A DNA stretch of 64,000 bases from NCBI GenBank assembly GCA_036395755.1, contig DASWCZ010000041.1, positions 1-64,000 of the forward strand, in the 5' to 3' direction. The position numbers and the translations under genes are program-made. This DNA is from Gp7-AA6 sp036395755 (lineage in GTDB: Bacteria > Acidobacteriota > Thermoanaerobaculia > UBA5066 > Gp7-AA6). Below, one piece after another: positions 16,526 through 25,838 of this stretch. The notes under the pieces were generated by a model. It was not told where the DNA came from and ran no database searches. It saw only the letters and a program-made list of their open reading frames with translations. How positions within the stretch are numbered: position 1 is the first letter of the stretch; every line of letters begins with the position of its first letter.

Positions 16526-18193
16526 GTGTTCTACGTCTACGTGAGCGCGCCCGGCATGGCGGCGCGCAAGTTCCCGCTCGAGAAGCCGGTCACGTCGATC
16601 GGCCGGTCCTCGATGAACGACCTTCCGATCTCCGACAAGATGCTCTCGCGCCAGCACGCGCGGATCGTCAAGGACGACGACGGCGGCCTCGTCGTGGAGG
16701 ACCTGGGTTCGCGCAACGGCACGTTCTTGAACGGCGACCGGCTCGCGACGCCCCAGCCGCTCAAGGCGGGCGACCGGATCACGCTCGGCGGCGTGACTCT
16801 GAAGCTCGAGTCCGAGTCCACGACCCGGGTGCGGATCGAAGCGGGTGGGACCGACGCGCTCGACAACACCATCCTGAAGGCTTCCGCCGAGCTCCTACGC
16901 GCGCAGCACCAGGAGACCGATCCCCGTCTCCCGGCCGAACAGCTCTCGAAGCTGATCGAGTCTCTTCGCGTGGTCAACGAGCTCACGATCGAGCTCCTGC
17001 GCGACGTCTCGGTCGACGAGCTGATGAAGTTCCTCATGGACAAGGTGTTCGAAACCCTCATGCCGGACCGCGGCGTCGTCCTGCTCCGCTCCCGACTGAC
17101 AAACGAGCTCATCCCGGCGGTCGTCCGGGTCGCGGAGGGGATGTCCGCCGACGACATCCGGCTGTCGAAGACACTCGTTGCCCAGGTCGTCGAGAAGAGA
17201 AACGGCCTGATCCTGATGGATACCTCCACGGGCTCGGGCGTGTCGCTCGCGGACTCGATCCGCCTCTCCGGGATCAAGTCTGTTCTCGCCGCGCCGCTCG
17301 AGAACGAAGGCGAAGTCGTCGGACTCATATACGTCGATAGCCAGGTCGGCCATCGGTCCTTCGAGGAAGCGGACCTGCGCCTCCTGACCTCGCTCGCGAA
17401 CGTGGCCGCCGCGAAGATCCAGAACGCCCGGTTGATGGCGGAGGCGGCCGAGAAGAAGCAGATGGACCGCGAGTTCGCGCTCGCCCGCGAGATCCAGCAG
17501 CGTCTCCTTCCGGAGAGCCCGCCGACGATCCCGGGCTACGAGCTGCAGGGCTCGAACACCGCTTCGCGCCAGGTCTCCGGCGACTATTTCGACTTCCGCG
17601 CCCGGTCCGACGGGAAGGTCTACGCGGCGATCGCCGACGTGTGCGGCAAAGGCGTGGGACCCGCGCTCCTGATGGCGTCGCTCCAGGCGTCGTTCCACGC
17701 CTGGGCGGACGAATCGGTTCCCGTCGCCGAGATGACGGGGCGCCTTTCGGAAGCGATCTCGCGGCGCACCGGCCCCGACCGCTTCATCACGTTCTTCCTC
17801 GTTCTCCTCGATCCCGCGACGGGTGACGTCGAGTACACCAATGCCGGCCACAATCCCGGAATCCTCCTGAAATGTGACGGGTCGATGCAGGAGCTCTCCT
17901 CTCACGGGCTGCCGCTCGCTCTCTTTCCCGGCAAGCCCTACGGCTCGTCCCGTTTCACGCTCGCCCCCGGGGACCTCCTCTGCCTGTACACCGACGGTGT
18001 CACCGAGGCGAACAGCCCCGACGGCACCGAGTTCGGCTTTCCGCGGCTGAAGGAATTCCTCCGCGGCCAGGTCGGAATCGTGCCGACGGACATCGAAGAG
18101 TCCCTGCTGAAGGAGCTCGAGGACCACGCGCAGGGGGAGCCGTTCGCCGACGACCGCACGCTCGTGATGATCCGCCGCATTCCGGCGGCCTAG
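16526..18193 (+). CDS. FHA-GAF-SpoIIE (PP2C) serine phosphatase
   Basis: This 555-aa cytoplasmic signalling protein has three domains. The first is an FHA domain (residues about 20-95) with GRSSMNDLPI, SRQHARI and GSRNGTFLNG, which binds phosphothreonine. The second is a GAF domain (about 165-310). The third is a SpoIIE/PP2C domain (about 335-553) with SGDYFDF, IADVCGKGVGPALL and LYTDGVTEA, the metal-binding Asp motifs. SpoIIE-type phosphatases dephosphorylate STAS antagonists in partner switching; an RsbW/STAS pair lies at 63092-63903. The FHA input suggests control by a Ser/Thr kinase encoded elsewhere. GTG 16526 is the start, and the amidohydrolase gene follows after 10 nt. Confidence 0.93.
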   Translation: MFYVYVSAPGMAARKFPLEKPVTSIGRSSMNDLPISDKMLSRQHARIVKDDDGGLVVEDLGSRNGTFLNGDRLATPQPLKAGDRITLGGVTLKLESESTTRVRIEAGGTDALDNTILKASAELLRAQHQETDPRLPAEQLSKLIESLRVVNELTIELLRDVSVDELMKFLMDKVFETLMPDRGVVLLRSRLTNELIPAVVRVAEGMSADDIRLSKTLVAQVVEKRNGLILMDTSTGSGVSLADSIRLSGIKSVLAAPLENEGEVVGLIYVDSQVGHRSFEEADLRLLTSLANVAAAKIQNARLMAEAAEKKQMDREFALAREIQQRLLPESPPTIPGYELQGSNTASRQVSGDYFDFRARSDGKVYAAIADVCGKGVGPALLMASLQASFHAWADESVPVAEMTGRLSEAISRRTGPDRFITFFLVLLDPATGDVEYTNAGHNPGILLKCDGSMQELSSHGLPLALFPGKPYGSSRFTLAPGDLLCLYTDGVTEANSPDGTEFGFPRLKEFLRGQVGIVPTDIEESLLKELEDHAQGEPFADDRTLVMIRRIPAA

Positions 18194-18203
18194 CCGACCG
18201 GTC

Positions 18204-19589
18204 GTGATCCGGTTGCTGATCGAGGGCGGCACCCTCCTCGGCCTCGCCGCGCCCGACGACATTCAACGAGGGACGGATCTCTATGTGGAAGACGGCCGGA
18301 TCCGCGCCGTCGGCCGCGAAGCGCAACGCCTCGCGGGGGAGATGGCGGAAGGCCGACTCGAGCGGCTCGACGCTCGCGGGCAGTGGGTGCTTCCCGGATT
18401 CGTCCAGGCACATCTGCACCTCTGTCAGACGCTGCTCCGAAACGGGCCGGAGGACCTGGAGCTCCTGCCGTGGCTCCAGAGCCACGTCTGGCCGGGAGAG
18501 GCCGCGCACGACGCGGACACGATGTCCGCTTCGGCCCGCCTGGGAATCGCCGAGTCCCTCTCGGCCGGCGTCACGGCCGTCCTCGACATGGGAAGCGTTC
18601 GTCATTCCGACGCCCTCTTCGAGGCGGCGGCCGCGAGCGGCATCCGATACGTCGGGGGAAACGTCCTCATGGACGACCCGGAGACCACGCCGCCCACGCT
18701 CCGCGCCGCCGCGGACGAGGGTCTCGCCGAGACCGAACGGCTGTATGGAAAGTGGCACGGCAAAGGGAACGGCCTTCTCTCCGTCGCCGTCCAACCGAGA
18801 TTCGCCGTCTCGTGCACGGACGCGCTGCTCCGCCGCGCCGCGGAGCTCGCGCGCGATCTCGGCCTGGTCGTCCACACGCATGCGAGCGAGAACCGCGCCG
18901 AGTGCGCGCTCGTCGAAAAGCGGACGGGCCTCCCCAACATCGCCTACCTGGATGCGGTCGAGTTGCTCGGGCCGCGCACCTGCATCGCGCACGCCGTTCA
19001 TGCCCGCGAGCGGGATTTCGCGCTGCTCGCCAGGCGCGGAACCGCAGTCGCGCACTGTCCCTCGTCCAATCTGAAGCTCGCCTCGGGCATCTGCCCGGTT
19101 CCGGAGTTGCGCGGCGCCGGCGTACGCGTGGCGCTCGGCTCGGACGGGGCGGCCTGCAACAACCTGCTCGATCCCTTCCGGGAGATGCGCCTGGCGGCGC
19201 TCCTGCCCCGCGCCCGCCATCCGGCGGAGCATCTCCCGGCGTTCGACGTTCTGCGCATGGCGACCGTCGACGGCGCGAAGGCCCTGGCCCTCGATGGACC
19301 TTCCGGACTCGCGGCGGGCGCGCGCGCCGACCTCGCGGTCCTCGATCCGGAGACCGGCTGGTCCCTGCCCGACGACTGGTCGGCCGAGCCCTACGGCGCG
19401 ATCGTCTATTCGATGGGGCGCGCAAACGTCGCGGCGACCGTCGTGGGCGGCATCGTCCGGTACCAGCGTGAGGACCCCTCGGTCGGCGGGCTCAAGCCGC
19501 CGGCGGACGAGATCCGCGGGGCGGTCCGGGCTCTTCGGGCGAGGATGGAAAGAGCGCCGGCTACTGCTCGCGGATCTCGAGGCGCTTGA
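18204..19589 (+). CDS. ATZ/TRZ-type amidohydrolase (MtaD/SsnA-like deaminase)
   Basis: This 461-aa TIM-barrel metal hydrolase has the metal motif HLH in GFVQAHLHLCQ, the mixed-ligand HTHASEN, a further His in AHAVHA, and the metal Asp in LGSDGAACNN. These match 5-methylthioadenosine/S-adenosylhomocysteine or guanine-type deaminases, but the exact substrate cannot be fixed. It starts at GTG 18204 close behind the phosphatase gene. The last 29 bp overlap the convergent response-regulator gene. Confidence 0.87.
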   Translation: MIRLLIEGGTLLGLAAPDDIQRGTDLYVEDGRIRAVGREAQRLAGEMAEGRLERLDARGQWVLPGFVQAHLHLCQTLLRNGPEDLELLPWLQSHVWPGEAAHDADTMSASARLGIAESLSAGVTAVLDMGSVRHSDALFEAAAASGIRYVGGNVLMDDPETTPPTLRAAADEGLAETERLYGKWHGKGNGLLSVAVQPRFAVSCTDALLRRAAELARDLGLVVHTHASENRAECALVEKRTGLPNIAYLDAVELLGPRTCIAHAVHARERDFALLARRGTAVAHCPSSNLKLASGICPVPELRGAGVRVALGSDGAACNNLLDPFREMRLAALLPRARHPAEHLPAFDVLRMATVDGAKALALDGPSGLAAGARADLAVLDPETGWSLPDDWSAEPYGAIVYSMGRANVAATVVGGIVRYQREDPSVGGLKPPADEIRGAVRALRARMERAPATARGSRGA

Positions 19590-20937
19590 TGATCTCGTGG
19601 AGCGTCGTGGGCTTCAACTTCAGGAGCTCGGCGGCGCGCTTCTGAACGCCGCCGGTGCGGCGCAACGCGGTACGGATCAACCGCCGCTCGTAATCCTCGA
19701 TCAGGTCGCGGTAGGTCGATCCGTTTTCCGGCAGCCGGATCAGGACCTCGCCGCGCCCGGGCTGCAACACCGTTTCGGGAAGAAGGTCGAGGCCGATCGA
19801 CCCCCCGGAGCAGAGCACGACCGCCCGTTCGATCGCGTTCTCGAGCTCGCGTACGTTGCCCGGCCAGTCGTAGTCGAGGAGCGCCTTCATCGACTCGGGT
19901 TCCAAGCCCGAGATCGGCTTGTCGTTCTCCGAGGCATAGAGGCGGACGAAGTGGTCCGCCAGGAGCGGGATGTCTTCGCGGCGATCCCGGAGCGGGGGGA
20001 TCGGGATCGTGATCACGCAGAGCCGGTAGTAGAGATCCTCGCGGAAGCGTCCCTCGCCGACCATCTTCTTCAGGTCCACGTTGGTCGCGGCGATGATCCG
20101 GACGTCCGCCTTCTGAGTCTCGACGCTGCCGAGGCGCATGAACTCTTTTTCCTGGATGACGCGCAGGAGCTTCGCCTGCGTCTCGAGGCCGACGGTACCG
20201 ATCTCGTCCAAGAAAATCGATCCGCCCTCGGCGACCTCGAACAACCCCTTCTTGTTCGCCACGGCTCCGGTGAAAGCGCCGCGAACGTGGCCGAAGAGGT
20301 TCGACTCGAGGAGGTCGGCGGGCATGGACCCGGAGTTCACGGTGACGAAAGGAGCGCCGGAACGGGGCGAGTGCGTGTGGATGGCGCGCGCGACGAGCTC
20401 CTTCCCGGTCCCGCTCTCACCTTCGACGAGGATCGTGGACTTCGAAGGGCCGGCGAGCCGGACGAGATCGAACACACGCCGCATCCCTTCGGACTTTCCG
20501 ACGATGCGGCCGAGTCCGTAGCGCTTCGAGAGCTCTTCCTTCAGGCGGCGGTTCTCCTCGGTCAGGCGGCGGGCCTCGGCGCCCTTGCGCACCGTCAGCA
20601 GGACTTCCTGGTTCTGGAAGGGCTTCGGGATGTAGTGGAACGCGCCTTCGCGCATCGCATGGATCGCGCCCTCGATCGAGGAGTACGCGGTCACGATGAC
20701 CACCACGGCGTCCGGATCCTGGCGGCGCATGTCGCGCAGGAGGTCGAGCCCGGACCGGTCGGGCAGCATGAGGTCGAGCAGAACGACGTCGTGAGGCTCG
20801 CCCTCGAAGAGAGAGAGCGCCTCTCCCGCGGTCGACGCGACCGCCACGTCGTAGCCCTCCTTCTCCAGGAGAGTCGCCAGGACGTCGCGAATGACCTCTT
20901 CGTCGTCCACGACGAGGATCCGCAGATCGCGGCTCAC
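19561..20937 (-). CDS. NtrC-family sigma-54-dependent response regulator
   Basis: This 458-aa protein has a receiver domain with Asp55 in VVLLDLMLPD and an AAA+ domain. The AAA+ domain has Walker A GESGTGKE, the sigma-54 contact loop GAFTGA (intact, in FGHVRGAFTGA) and FLDEIG. A Fis-type HTH (KRAAELLKLKPTTLHEIIKR) follows. It activates sigma-54 RNA polymerase upon phosphorylation. GTG 20937 overlaps the kinase stop as GTGA, so the histidine kinase is its cognate partner. Two sigma-54-like promoters occur in the window (28255 and 62756); whether it acts there is unknown. Confidence 0.96.
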   Translation of the reverse strand: MSRDLRILVVDDEEVIRDVLATLLEKEGYDVAVASTAGEALSLFEGEPHDVVLLDLMLPDRSGLDLLRDMRRQDPDAVVVIVTAYSSIEGAIHAMREGAFHYIPKPFQNQEVLLTVRKGAEARRLTEENRRLKEELSKRYGLGRIVGKSEGMRRVFDLVRLAGPSKSTILVEGESGTGKELVARAIHTHSPRSGAPFVTVNSGSMPADLLESNLFGHVRGAFTGAVANKKGLFEVAEGGSIFLDEIGTVGLETQAKLLRVIQEKEFMRLGSVETQKADVRIIAATNVDLKKMVGEGRFREDLYYRLCVITIPIPPLRDRREDIPLLADHFVRLYASENDKPISGLEPESMKALLDYDWPGNVRELENAIERAVVLCSGGSIGLDLLPETVLQPGRGEVLIRLPENGSTYRDLIEDYERRLIRTALRRTGGVQKRAAELLKLKPTTLHEIIKRLEIREQ

Positions 20938-23774
20938 GAAGGCCGCTCCGTCTTCACCGATCGGTCGCTCGACGCGAGAGGCAGAGTCACCCAGGCGACG
21001 GTACCTCCTCCGTCTCGGGGCGCAAGGCCGATCTCTCCGCCGTGCCGGCGGACGATGTCGCGCGAGATCGCGAGGCCGAGGCCCATTCCGCCGGCCTTCT
21101 TCGTCGTGTAGAACGGCTGGAACAGCCGGTCCCCTGCGTCGGGCGGAACTCCCGCTCCGCGGTCGGCGATCGAGACGCGCGCGACCCCTCCCTCCCGCGA
21201 GACCTCGCAGGAGATGATCCCGTCTTCCGGCGAAGCGTCGCGCGCATTGGTCAGCAGGTTGACGAAGACCTGCTCGAGCTCGCGCGCATCGCCCAGGACC
21301 TCGACCGGCGAGCCGCCGTCCGCCGAAATGGTCAGACGGCGCGACCCGAACGAGGTCTCGACGGATTCCGCCGCGTTCGCGAGGACCTCCCGCAGGTCGG
21401 TGCGAACCTCCGCGTGCGTCCGGGGCCGCGCGAACTCGAGGAGGTTGTTGACAAGGTGCGCGGCTCGAAACGTCTGGCGCTCCATCTTCTTCAGAATTGC
21501 GTATCGAGGATCGCCGGGCGAAGTCTCGGAGAGAAGGAGCTGCGCGTAGGAGGACAGCCCCGCGATCGGCGTGTTCACTTCGTGCGCGACGCCGGCCGCG
21601 AGGATGCCGAGCGAGGCGAGGCGCTCGCGTTCGGCGAGCGCTCTCTCCATCTTCAGTCGATCGGTCACGTCGTCCACCAGAACGACGCGACGGTCGGGCT
21701 CTCCCTGAAGTCGCGAGATCGAGACGCGCAGGTCGCGCACCACGCCCTCTCGCCCCGTGAAACGGTCTTCGAACGTCTTTTCCTCGCTCCCTTCCGGCGC
21801 AGTTCCGAGCTCGACTCCCGGGAGGACTTCGGAAAAGGTCAGGGCCACGAGCTCGGTTTCGTCGCGTCCCACCAGCTGCGCGAAAGCGGGGTTCGCGGAG
21901 TGGACGCGGTCTTCACCGTCGAGGACGACGATCCCGGAAGAAGAGGAGCGGATGACGCTCTCCTGGTACTGCTGCAGCGCCCGGATCTCTTCGAGCCGGT
22001 CGGCGAGCGCCCCGTAGAGCCGCGCATTCTCGTAAGCGAGCCCCGCCTGCGCCATCACGGCGGACAGGAGCGACTCGTCTTCCGAAGACAGCGGGACGCG
22101 CCCATCCTTGTGTCCGACACCCAGAGCCCCAGCGAGCTTGCCGCCCGGGCGCATCGCGAAGAACGTCCGGTAGCCCATCGCGTGAAGATGCTGCGCCGCC
22201 GGGTGGTCGCCCGCGCCGAAAGTCGAGGCGCGAAGGCGCCACACTTCGTCGTCGGAGAGCCGCGTGGCGAGCAGCGCACCTTCCGGCGTGTCGCCGTCGC
22301 CGTTCTCGAGCAGGAAGAGCGAGCACGGCACGACGTGCAATCCCTCTTCGACGCGCCGGACGATCGCGTTGACCAGCTCTTCCTTCGGCCTCGGGGACGA
22401 GAAGTCCCGGGCGACGTCGAGCAGCGCCCGCCGTGCGCGGTAGGTCTCGCGGTACTGGATCTTCTCGAGGGCGTCGGTCAGACGCCGTTTCACGGGGACG
22501 AGCAGGGAGGCGAGCACGAGGCCCGAGGCGAACGCGATCACGTTCTTTCCGCCCTCGGCCATTCCGACGAGCGCCCGGTCGAGCAGCGCGTTCAAGAGGA
22601 CGAACGTCATCCCGCCGAGAAGAACCGCGCCGGTCGCCGCGACTGCCTCGCGGACGTAAATCTCCACGTCCCAGAGGCGCCAGCGCAGGATCGCCCACGC
22701 AAAGGCGAGCGGGATGAACACGAGCGGCACGACCGCGATCGTCGAAAGCAGGGGAGACGCGAAACCGAGCGCCCGCGGCACCGCCGACAGCAGCACGAAC
22801 GGAGCGAGACCGACGGTGACGCCGAGCGCAATCCATCGGGTCTGTTTCTCCGCGTCCGGGTTCTCGCGGGTCCGGAGGAGCTTCGCCAAGCGGACGATGA
22901 CCGCGATCGCATACACCGCGAAATAGAGGAACCAGAACCGGGTGGCGGTTTCCGCAGCGCGGGCCGCTGCCCGCACATCCAGATTGAGGAGCAAGGGCTG
23001 CGCGGCGATGTACGCGGCAGCCGGCAGGTAGAGGAGGGGAACGAGCCTCCGCGACCGCGCCGGGCGCGGGAAGATCAGGAAGAGGTGAAGGAGGAGAGCG
23101 GGAAGGAGGGCCCGAAAGAAATCCTCCGCGAGCCACGAGAGCTTCCAGATCGAATCGTGCGGCCCCGCGGGGGTGAGGACGTAGATCGCGAACGAGGACA
23201 GGCAGAGCGCCCAGAAGACGCGCGACGCTGGAGCGCGTTCGCGGGCAACCGTGAAGAGGCCGATGGCGAGGTAGAGCAGCCCGACGAACGCGAGGAAAAG
23301 ATACGTGTAATCGGGGTGAACGGCGGGCTCCGGGATCGCGAGCGCGTTGATCGACCCGCCGGAGAGAACGACGACGTGATGGGGGAACGGGCGGCGGGCG
23401 AGGTCCTTCTCCGGCCAAGCGAGAGACGCCGCTGTCCGGCCGTCCGCGAGCACGATGCGGTCCCCCGGGTGAATGCCGGCCGATTCCGCCGCGCTCCCCG
23501 GGAGGACGCGCCGGACGAGAAGAGCATCTCCTGCGCGTTCGGCGACGAAGCCGACCGTCCGGAAGGTCGCGGCCTTCCTCGCGAAGGAGACGAAGGCGAG
23601 CCCGACCGTCGCAGCGGTGAACGCCACGCCGACGACCAGAACGAGAATTTTCAGACCGCGGTACACGGCCGACGATTCAGCAATGCGAATGCCACGTTCG
23701 GAAATCTGGGAGGCATTGCTAAGTCCTTCTGCAGAGAGCTTTAGTGTTTTTCGCGCGTTCTGATCCCGCGGCAT
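20934..23774 (-). CDS. PDZ/multi-TM sensor histidine kinase (GAF-PAS-HisKA-HATPase)
   Basis: This 946-aa membrane kinase has TM1 (about 41-63) and then an extracytoplasmic PDZ domain (about 72-135, GSAAESAGIHPGDRI). A block of about seven to nine hydrophobic segments follows (about 150-430, including LLHLFLIFPRP). Next are a GAF domain (about 450-590), a PAS domain (about 600-700), HisKA with His731 in VAHEVNTP, and a HATPase with NLLTNARDA, DRGAGV and GMGLGLAI. The PDZ/multi-TM input is shared with the phosphatase at 56895-59474. It probably senses an envelope signal and phosphorylates the regulator encoded next. A perfect palindrome lies just upstream of the ATG. Confidence 0.93.
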   Translation of the reverse strand: MPRDQNARKTLKLSAEGLSNASQISERGIRIAESSAVYRGLKILVLVVGVAFTAATVGLAFVSFARKAATFRTVGFVAERAGDALLVRRVLPGSAAESAGIHPGDRIVLADGRTAASLAWPEKDLARRPFPHHVVVLSGGSINALAIPEPAVHPDYTYLFLAFVGLLYLAIGLFTVARERAPASRVFWALCLSSFAIYVLTPAGPHDSIWKLSWLAEDFFRALLPALLLHLFLIFPRPARSRRLVPLLYLPAAAYIAAQPLLLNLDVRAAARAAETATRFWFLYFAVYAIAVIVRLAKLLRTRENPDAEKQTRWIALGVTVGLAPFVLLSAVPRALGFASPLLSTIAVVPLVFIPLAFAWAILRWRLWDVEIYVREAVAATGAVLLGGMTFVLLNALLDRALVGMAEGGKNVIAFASGLVLASLLVPVKRRLTDALEKIQYRETYRARRALLDVARDFSSPRPKEELVNAIVRRVEEGLHVVPCSLFLLENGDGDTPEGALLATRLSDDEVWRLRASTFGAGDHPAAQHLHAMGYRTFFAMRPGGKLAGALGVGHKDGRVPLSSEDESLLSAVMAQAGLAYENARLYGALADRLEEIRALQQYQESVIRSSSSGIVVLDGEDRVHSANPAFAQLVGRDETELVALTFSEVLPGVELGTAPEGSEEKTFEDRFTGREGVVRDLRVSISRLQGEPDRRVVLVDDVTDRLKMERALAERERLASLGILAAGVAHEVNTPIAGLSSYAQLLLSETSPGDPRYAILKKMERQTFRAAHLVNNLLEFARPRTHAEVRTDLREVLANAAESVETSFGSRRLTISADGGSPVEVLGDARELEQVFVNLLTNARDASPEDGIISCEVSREGGVARVSIADRGAGVPPDAGDRLFQPFYTTKKAGGMGLGLAISRDIVRRHGGEIGLAPRDGGGTVAWVTLPLASSDRSVKTERPS

Positions 23775-23784
23775 TATCCAAGCA

Positions 23785-23801
23785 TTTGAACGCGGTTCAA
23801 A
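23785..23801. promoter_or_regulatory. Perfect palindrome TTTGAAC-GCG-GTTCAAA upstream of the sensor kinase
   Basis: Seven-base arms around a 3-base spacer lie 11-27 bp upstream of the kinase ATG (23774, minus strand) within locally AT-rich DNA. Size and position suit a dimeric repressor/activator site, possibly autoregulatory. The rest of the gap to 23903 shows only a GTGGTTGAG direct repeat near 23816. Confidence 0.5.
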
Positions 23802-23903
23802 ATTATTTTGGAGTGTGGTTGAGGTGGTTGAGCCACCGACTCGTGGGCGCAGGCGGGTAAACCGATGCGGAAAGAAAAGCCGGGGCGGGGTAGGAGCTGG
23901 TAA

Positions 23904-25784
23904 CTAGAACGCGAGCGCCAGCCCGCCCAGGATGCGGCTGGTGGAAGCCGGGTCCTCGCGCTCGGTCGACGCGGTCGAGCGAGCGGACTCGAGAGCAAGG
24001 AGGAGCTTCCAATCCGACCCGAACGGCGTCAGGCCGACAACCGAGAGGTCTTGCGCGATCGAGATCGCGAGCTTGTCGGAGTCGTTGGTGTGACTGGCCG
24101 CGGGGCTCTGCAGAGCCTGCCGGACACCCCGGACGAGAATCGCGACCCCCGTCTTGGTCGGGAGGATCTCGATGGCCGCACGCGCCGACCAGAAACGGCC
24201 GCTGTTGTCGGAGATTCCGAAGCTCGTCGCCGCATCCGGGGCGACCGCGCCGCGGATGTCGCCGTAGCGGACCGCGACGCTCCCCGAGAGCTTGTCGGAC
24301 AGGCGATGGTGCGCCGAGGCCTGCATCTGCCGGACGGTATTCCCATCGAAGAAGTACACGCTGTCGAAATCGGTCAGGAGATCGCCCTCGAAGAAAGCGC
24401 GGACGACTTCGTCCATTCGCTGCGTGGAGGCCTCGAACTTGACCGAAGATTCTCCGACGCGGCGCTCGACCCCGATCGCGTAGCTCTCACGAGACGCCGG
24501 ATCCGCGTTGTCCTCGATCGACGCGACCCGCGGCAGCACGGTTCCGCTGCTGACCGCGCCCGATTCGACGACGCGATGGAGGCCGCGCACGAACACGACG
24601 GCGCCGTTTCCGAGGTCGTATCGGAAGGTGGCGCGCGGCGCGACCCCGTACCCGCCAGCCAGGTACCGACTGACGACTCCTCCCTCGATTTCCACTTTCG
24701 GAAAGAGTCGCAGAGACGTCGAGGCGGAGAGATCCGCGTCGGGCCCGGAAGGAAAGAACGCCCCGTCGGAGCCGACACCCACGGGACCGACGGTCGCTTC
24801 CCGGTGACGGTACGTCATCGCGACGGACACCCCCGGGGAATCCAGGGCAGGCCGGGCGTACTGCGCGTTGACTTCCCACGTCCGCGATGCGACGGGGAAA
24901 AACGAAGTGCCGAGCGCGGTCGCGCGGTAAAGGTTGGTCTCCTCGACGTATCGAGCGCCGACCGACTCGGCCCGGCCCTCCTGCCCGTCGCGGCTCCATG
25001 AGACTCCGTGGGTCTGCAGGCTCGCCGGGCGATCCTCGCCGAAACTGATCGTGTGGCGGCGCGTCGAGAGGCGAACGCGCTCGAGCGGCGACGTCGCGAC
25101 GTCGAGAGCGAGTCCAGTGGCGTTGCCGCTGGCAGGCTCGTCGGTGCCGACCGTCGAGTCCGACACCGCCGCGTATTCTCCGCGCAGGTCGTACTTCCAG
25201 CCATTGGGCAGCCCGCCCTGGACTCCGACCGCCGTGCGGGAGAGAGAGGTGTCGCCGCCGCTGACGTCGGTGACGCTGCGCAGTTCCCCGGCGATCAGAC
25301 GGTCGAGACGGATCCGGTCGAGGGAGGCCACCGGGGCCTCCGGCACTTCTTCGAGCGCGATCTCGCGCAGGACGTCGGCGGGCAGCCGGTCGCGCAGATC
25401 CCAGAGCGTCGAAGGCGTGGACGGCGCGCCCGGTTCGCGGCTCGCGGCTGCGAGCTTGATTTCCACAGCGCTCACGCTCTCCGGAAGCGCCTGATGCCAG
25501 AGCCTCACGAGCGCGGGCAGGAAACCCCTCTTGTAGGCGACCAGGTCGTAAACGCCGACGGGCGCCGTGGCGAGCACGAAGGTGCCGTCGGGCGCGGAGC
25601 GTGCCCGGGAGAGCGTCGTGTCGCCCAGGTTGTAAAAGATGACGAGCGCTCCGGCGATCGGCCGCTCGAGGTGTCGCACGACACCGGAGATCGGGGGCGC
25701 GGGAGGAGGCGCGGCGACGGCGATTCCGCCCACCCCGAAGAGCGGGAGCAACGCGGCGAGAAATGCCGGTAAGCGTCGTCGCAT
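23904..25784 (-). CDS. Outer-membrane beta-barrel protein with N-terminal carboxypeptidase-regulatory-like domain
   Basis: This 626-aa protein has a signal peptide (MRRRLPAFLAALLPLFGVGG...AVAA). A CarboxypepD_reg-like immunoglobulin fold (about 30-115, ISGVVRHLERPIAGALVIFY) follows, then about 450 residues of alternating polar/hydrophobic strands ending in GGLALAF. A C-terminal Phe is the classical outer-membrane insertion signal. This layout resembles TonB-dependent receptors, but I see no clear plug domain or TonB box, so it may be a plugless relative. ATG 25784 is chosen for the signal peptide. A TATACT hexamer lies at 25813-25818 on the minus strand. Ligand unknown. Confidence 0.7.
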   Translation of the reverse strand: MRRRLPAFLAALLPLFGVGGIAVAAPPPAPPISGVVRHLERPIAGALVIFYNLGDTTLSRARSAPDGTFVLATAPVGVYDLVAYKRGFLPALVRLWHQALPESVSAVEIKLAAASREPGAPSTPSTLWDLRDRLPADVLREIALEEVPEAPVASLDRIRLDRLIAGELRSVTDVSGGDTSLSRTAVGVQGGLPNGWKYDLRGEYAAVSDSTVGTDEPASGNATGLALDVATSPLERVRLSTRRHTISFGEDRPASLQTHGVSWSRDGQEGRAESVGARYVEETNLYRATALGTSFFPVASRTWEVNAQYARPALDSPGVSVAMTYRHREATVGPVGVGSDGAFFPSGPDADLSASTSLRLFPKVEIEGGVVSRYLAGGYGVAPRATFRYDLGNGAVVFVRGLHRVVESGAVSSGTVLPRVASIEDNADPASRESYAIGVERRVGESSVKFEASTQRMDEVVRAFFEGDLLTDFDSVYFFDGNTVRQMQASAHHRLSDKLSGSVAVRYGDIRGAVAPDAATSFGISDNSGRFWSARAAIEILPTKTGVAILVRGVRQALQSPAASHTNDSDKLAISIAQDLSVVGLTPFGSDWKLLLALESARSTASTEREDPASTSRILGGLALAF

Positions 25785-25838
25785 AGACGGACCCAGCCGG
25801 ATCCTGTGCCGAAGTATAGAATTCCCCCGGGTCAATTG

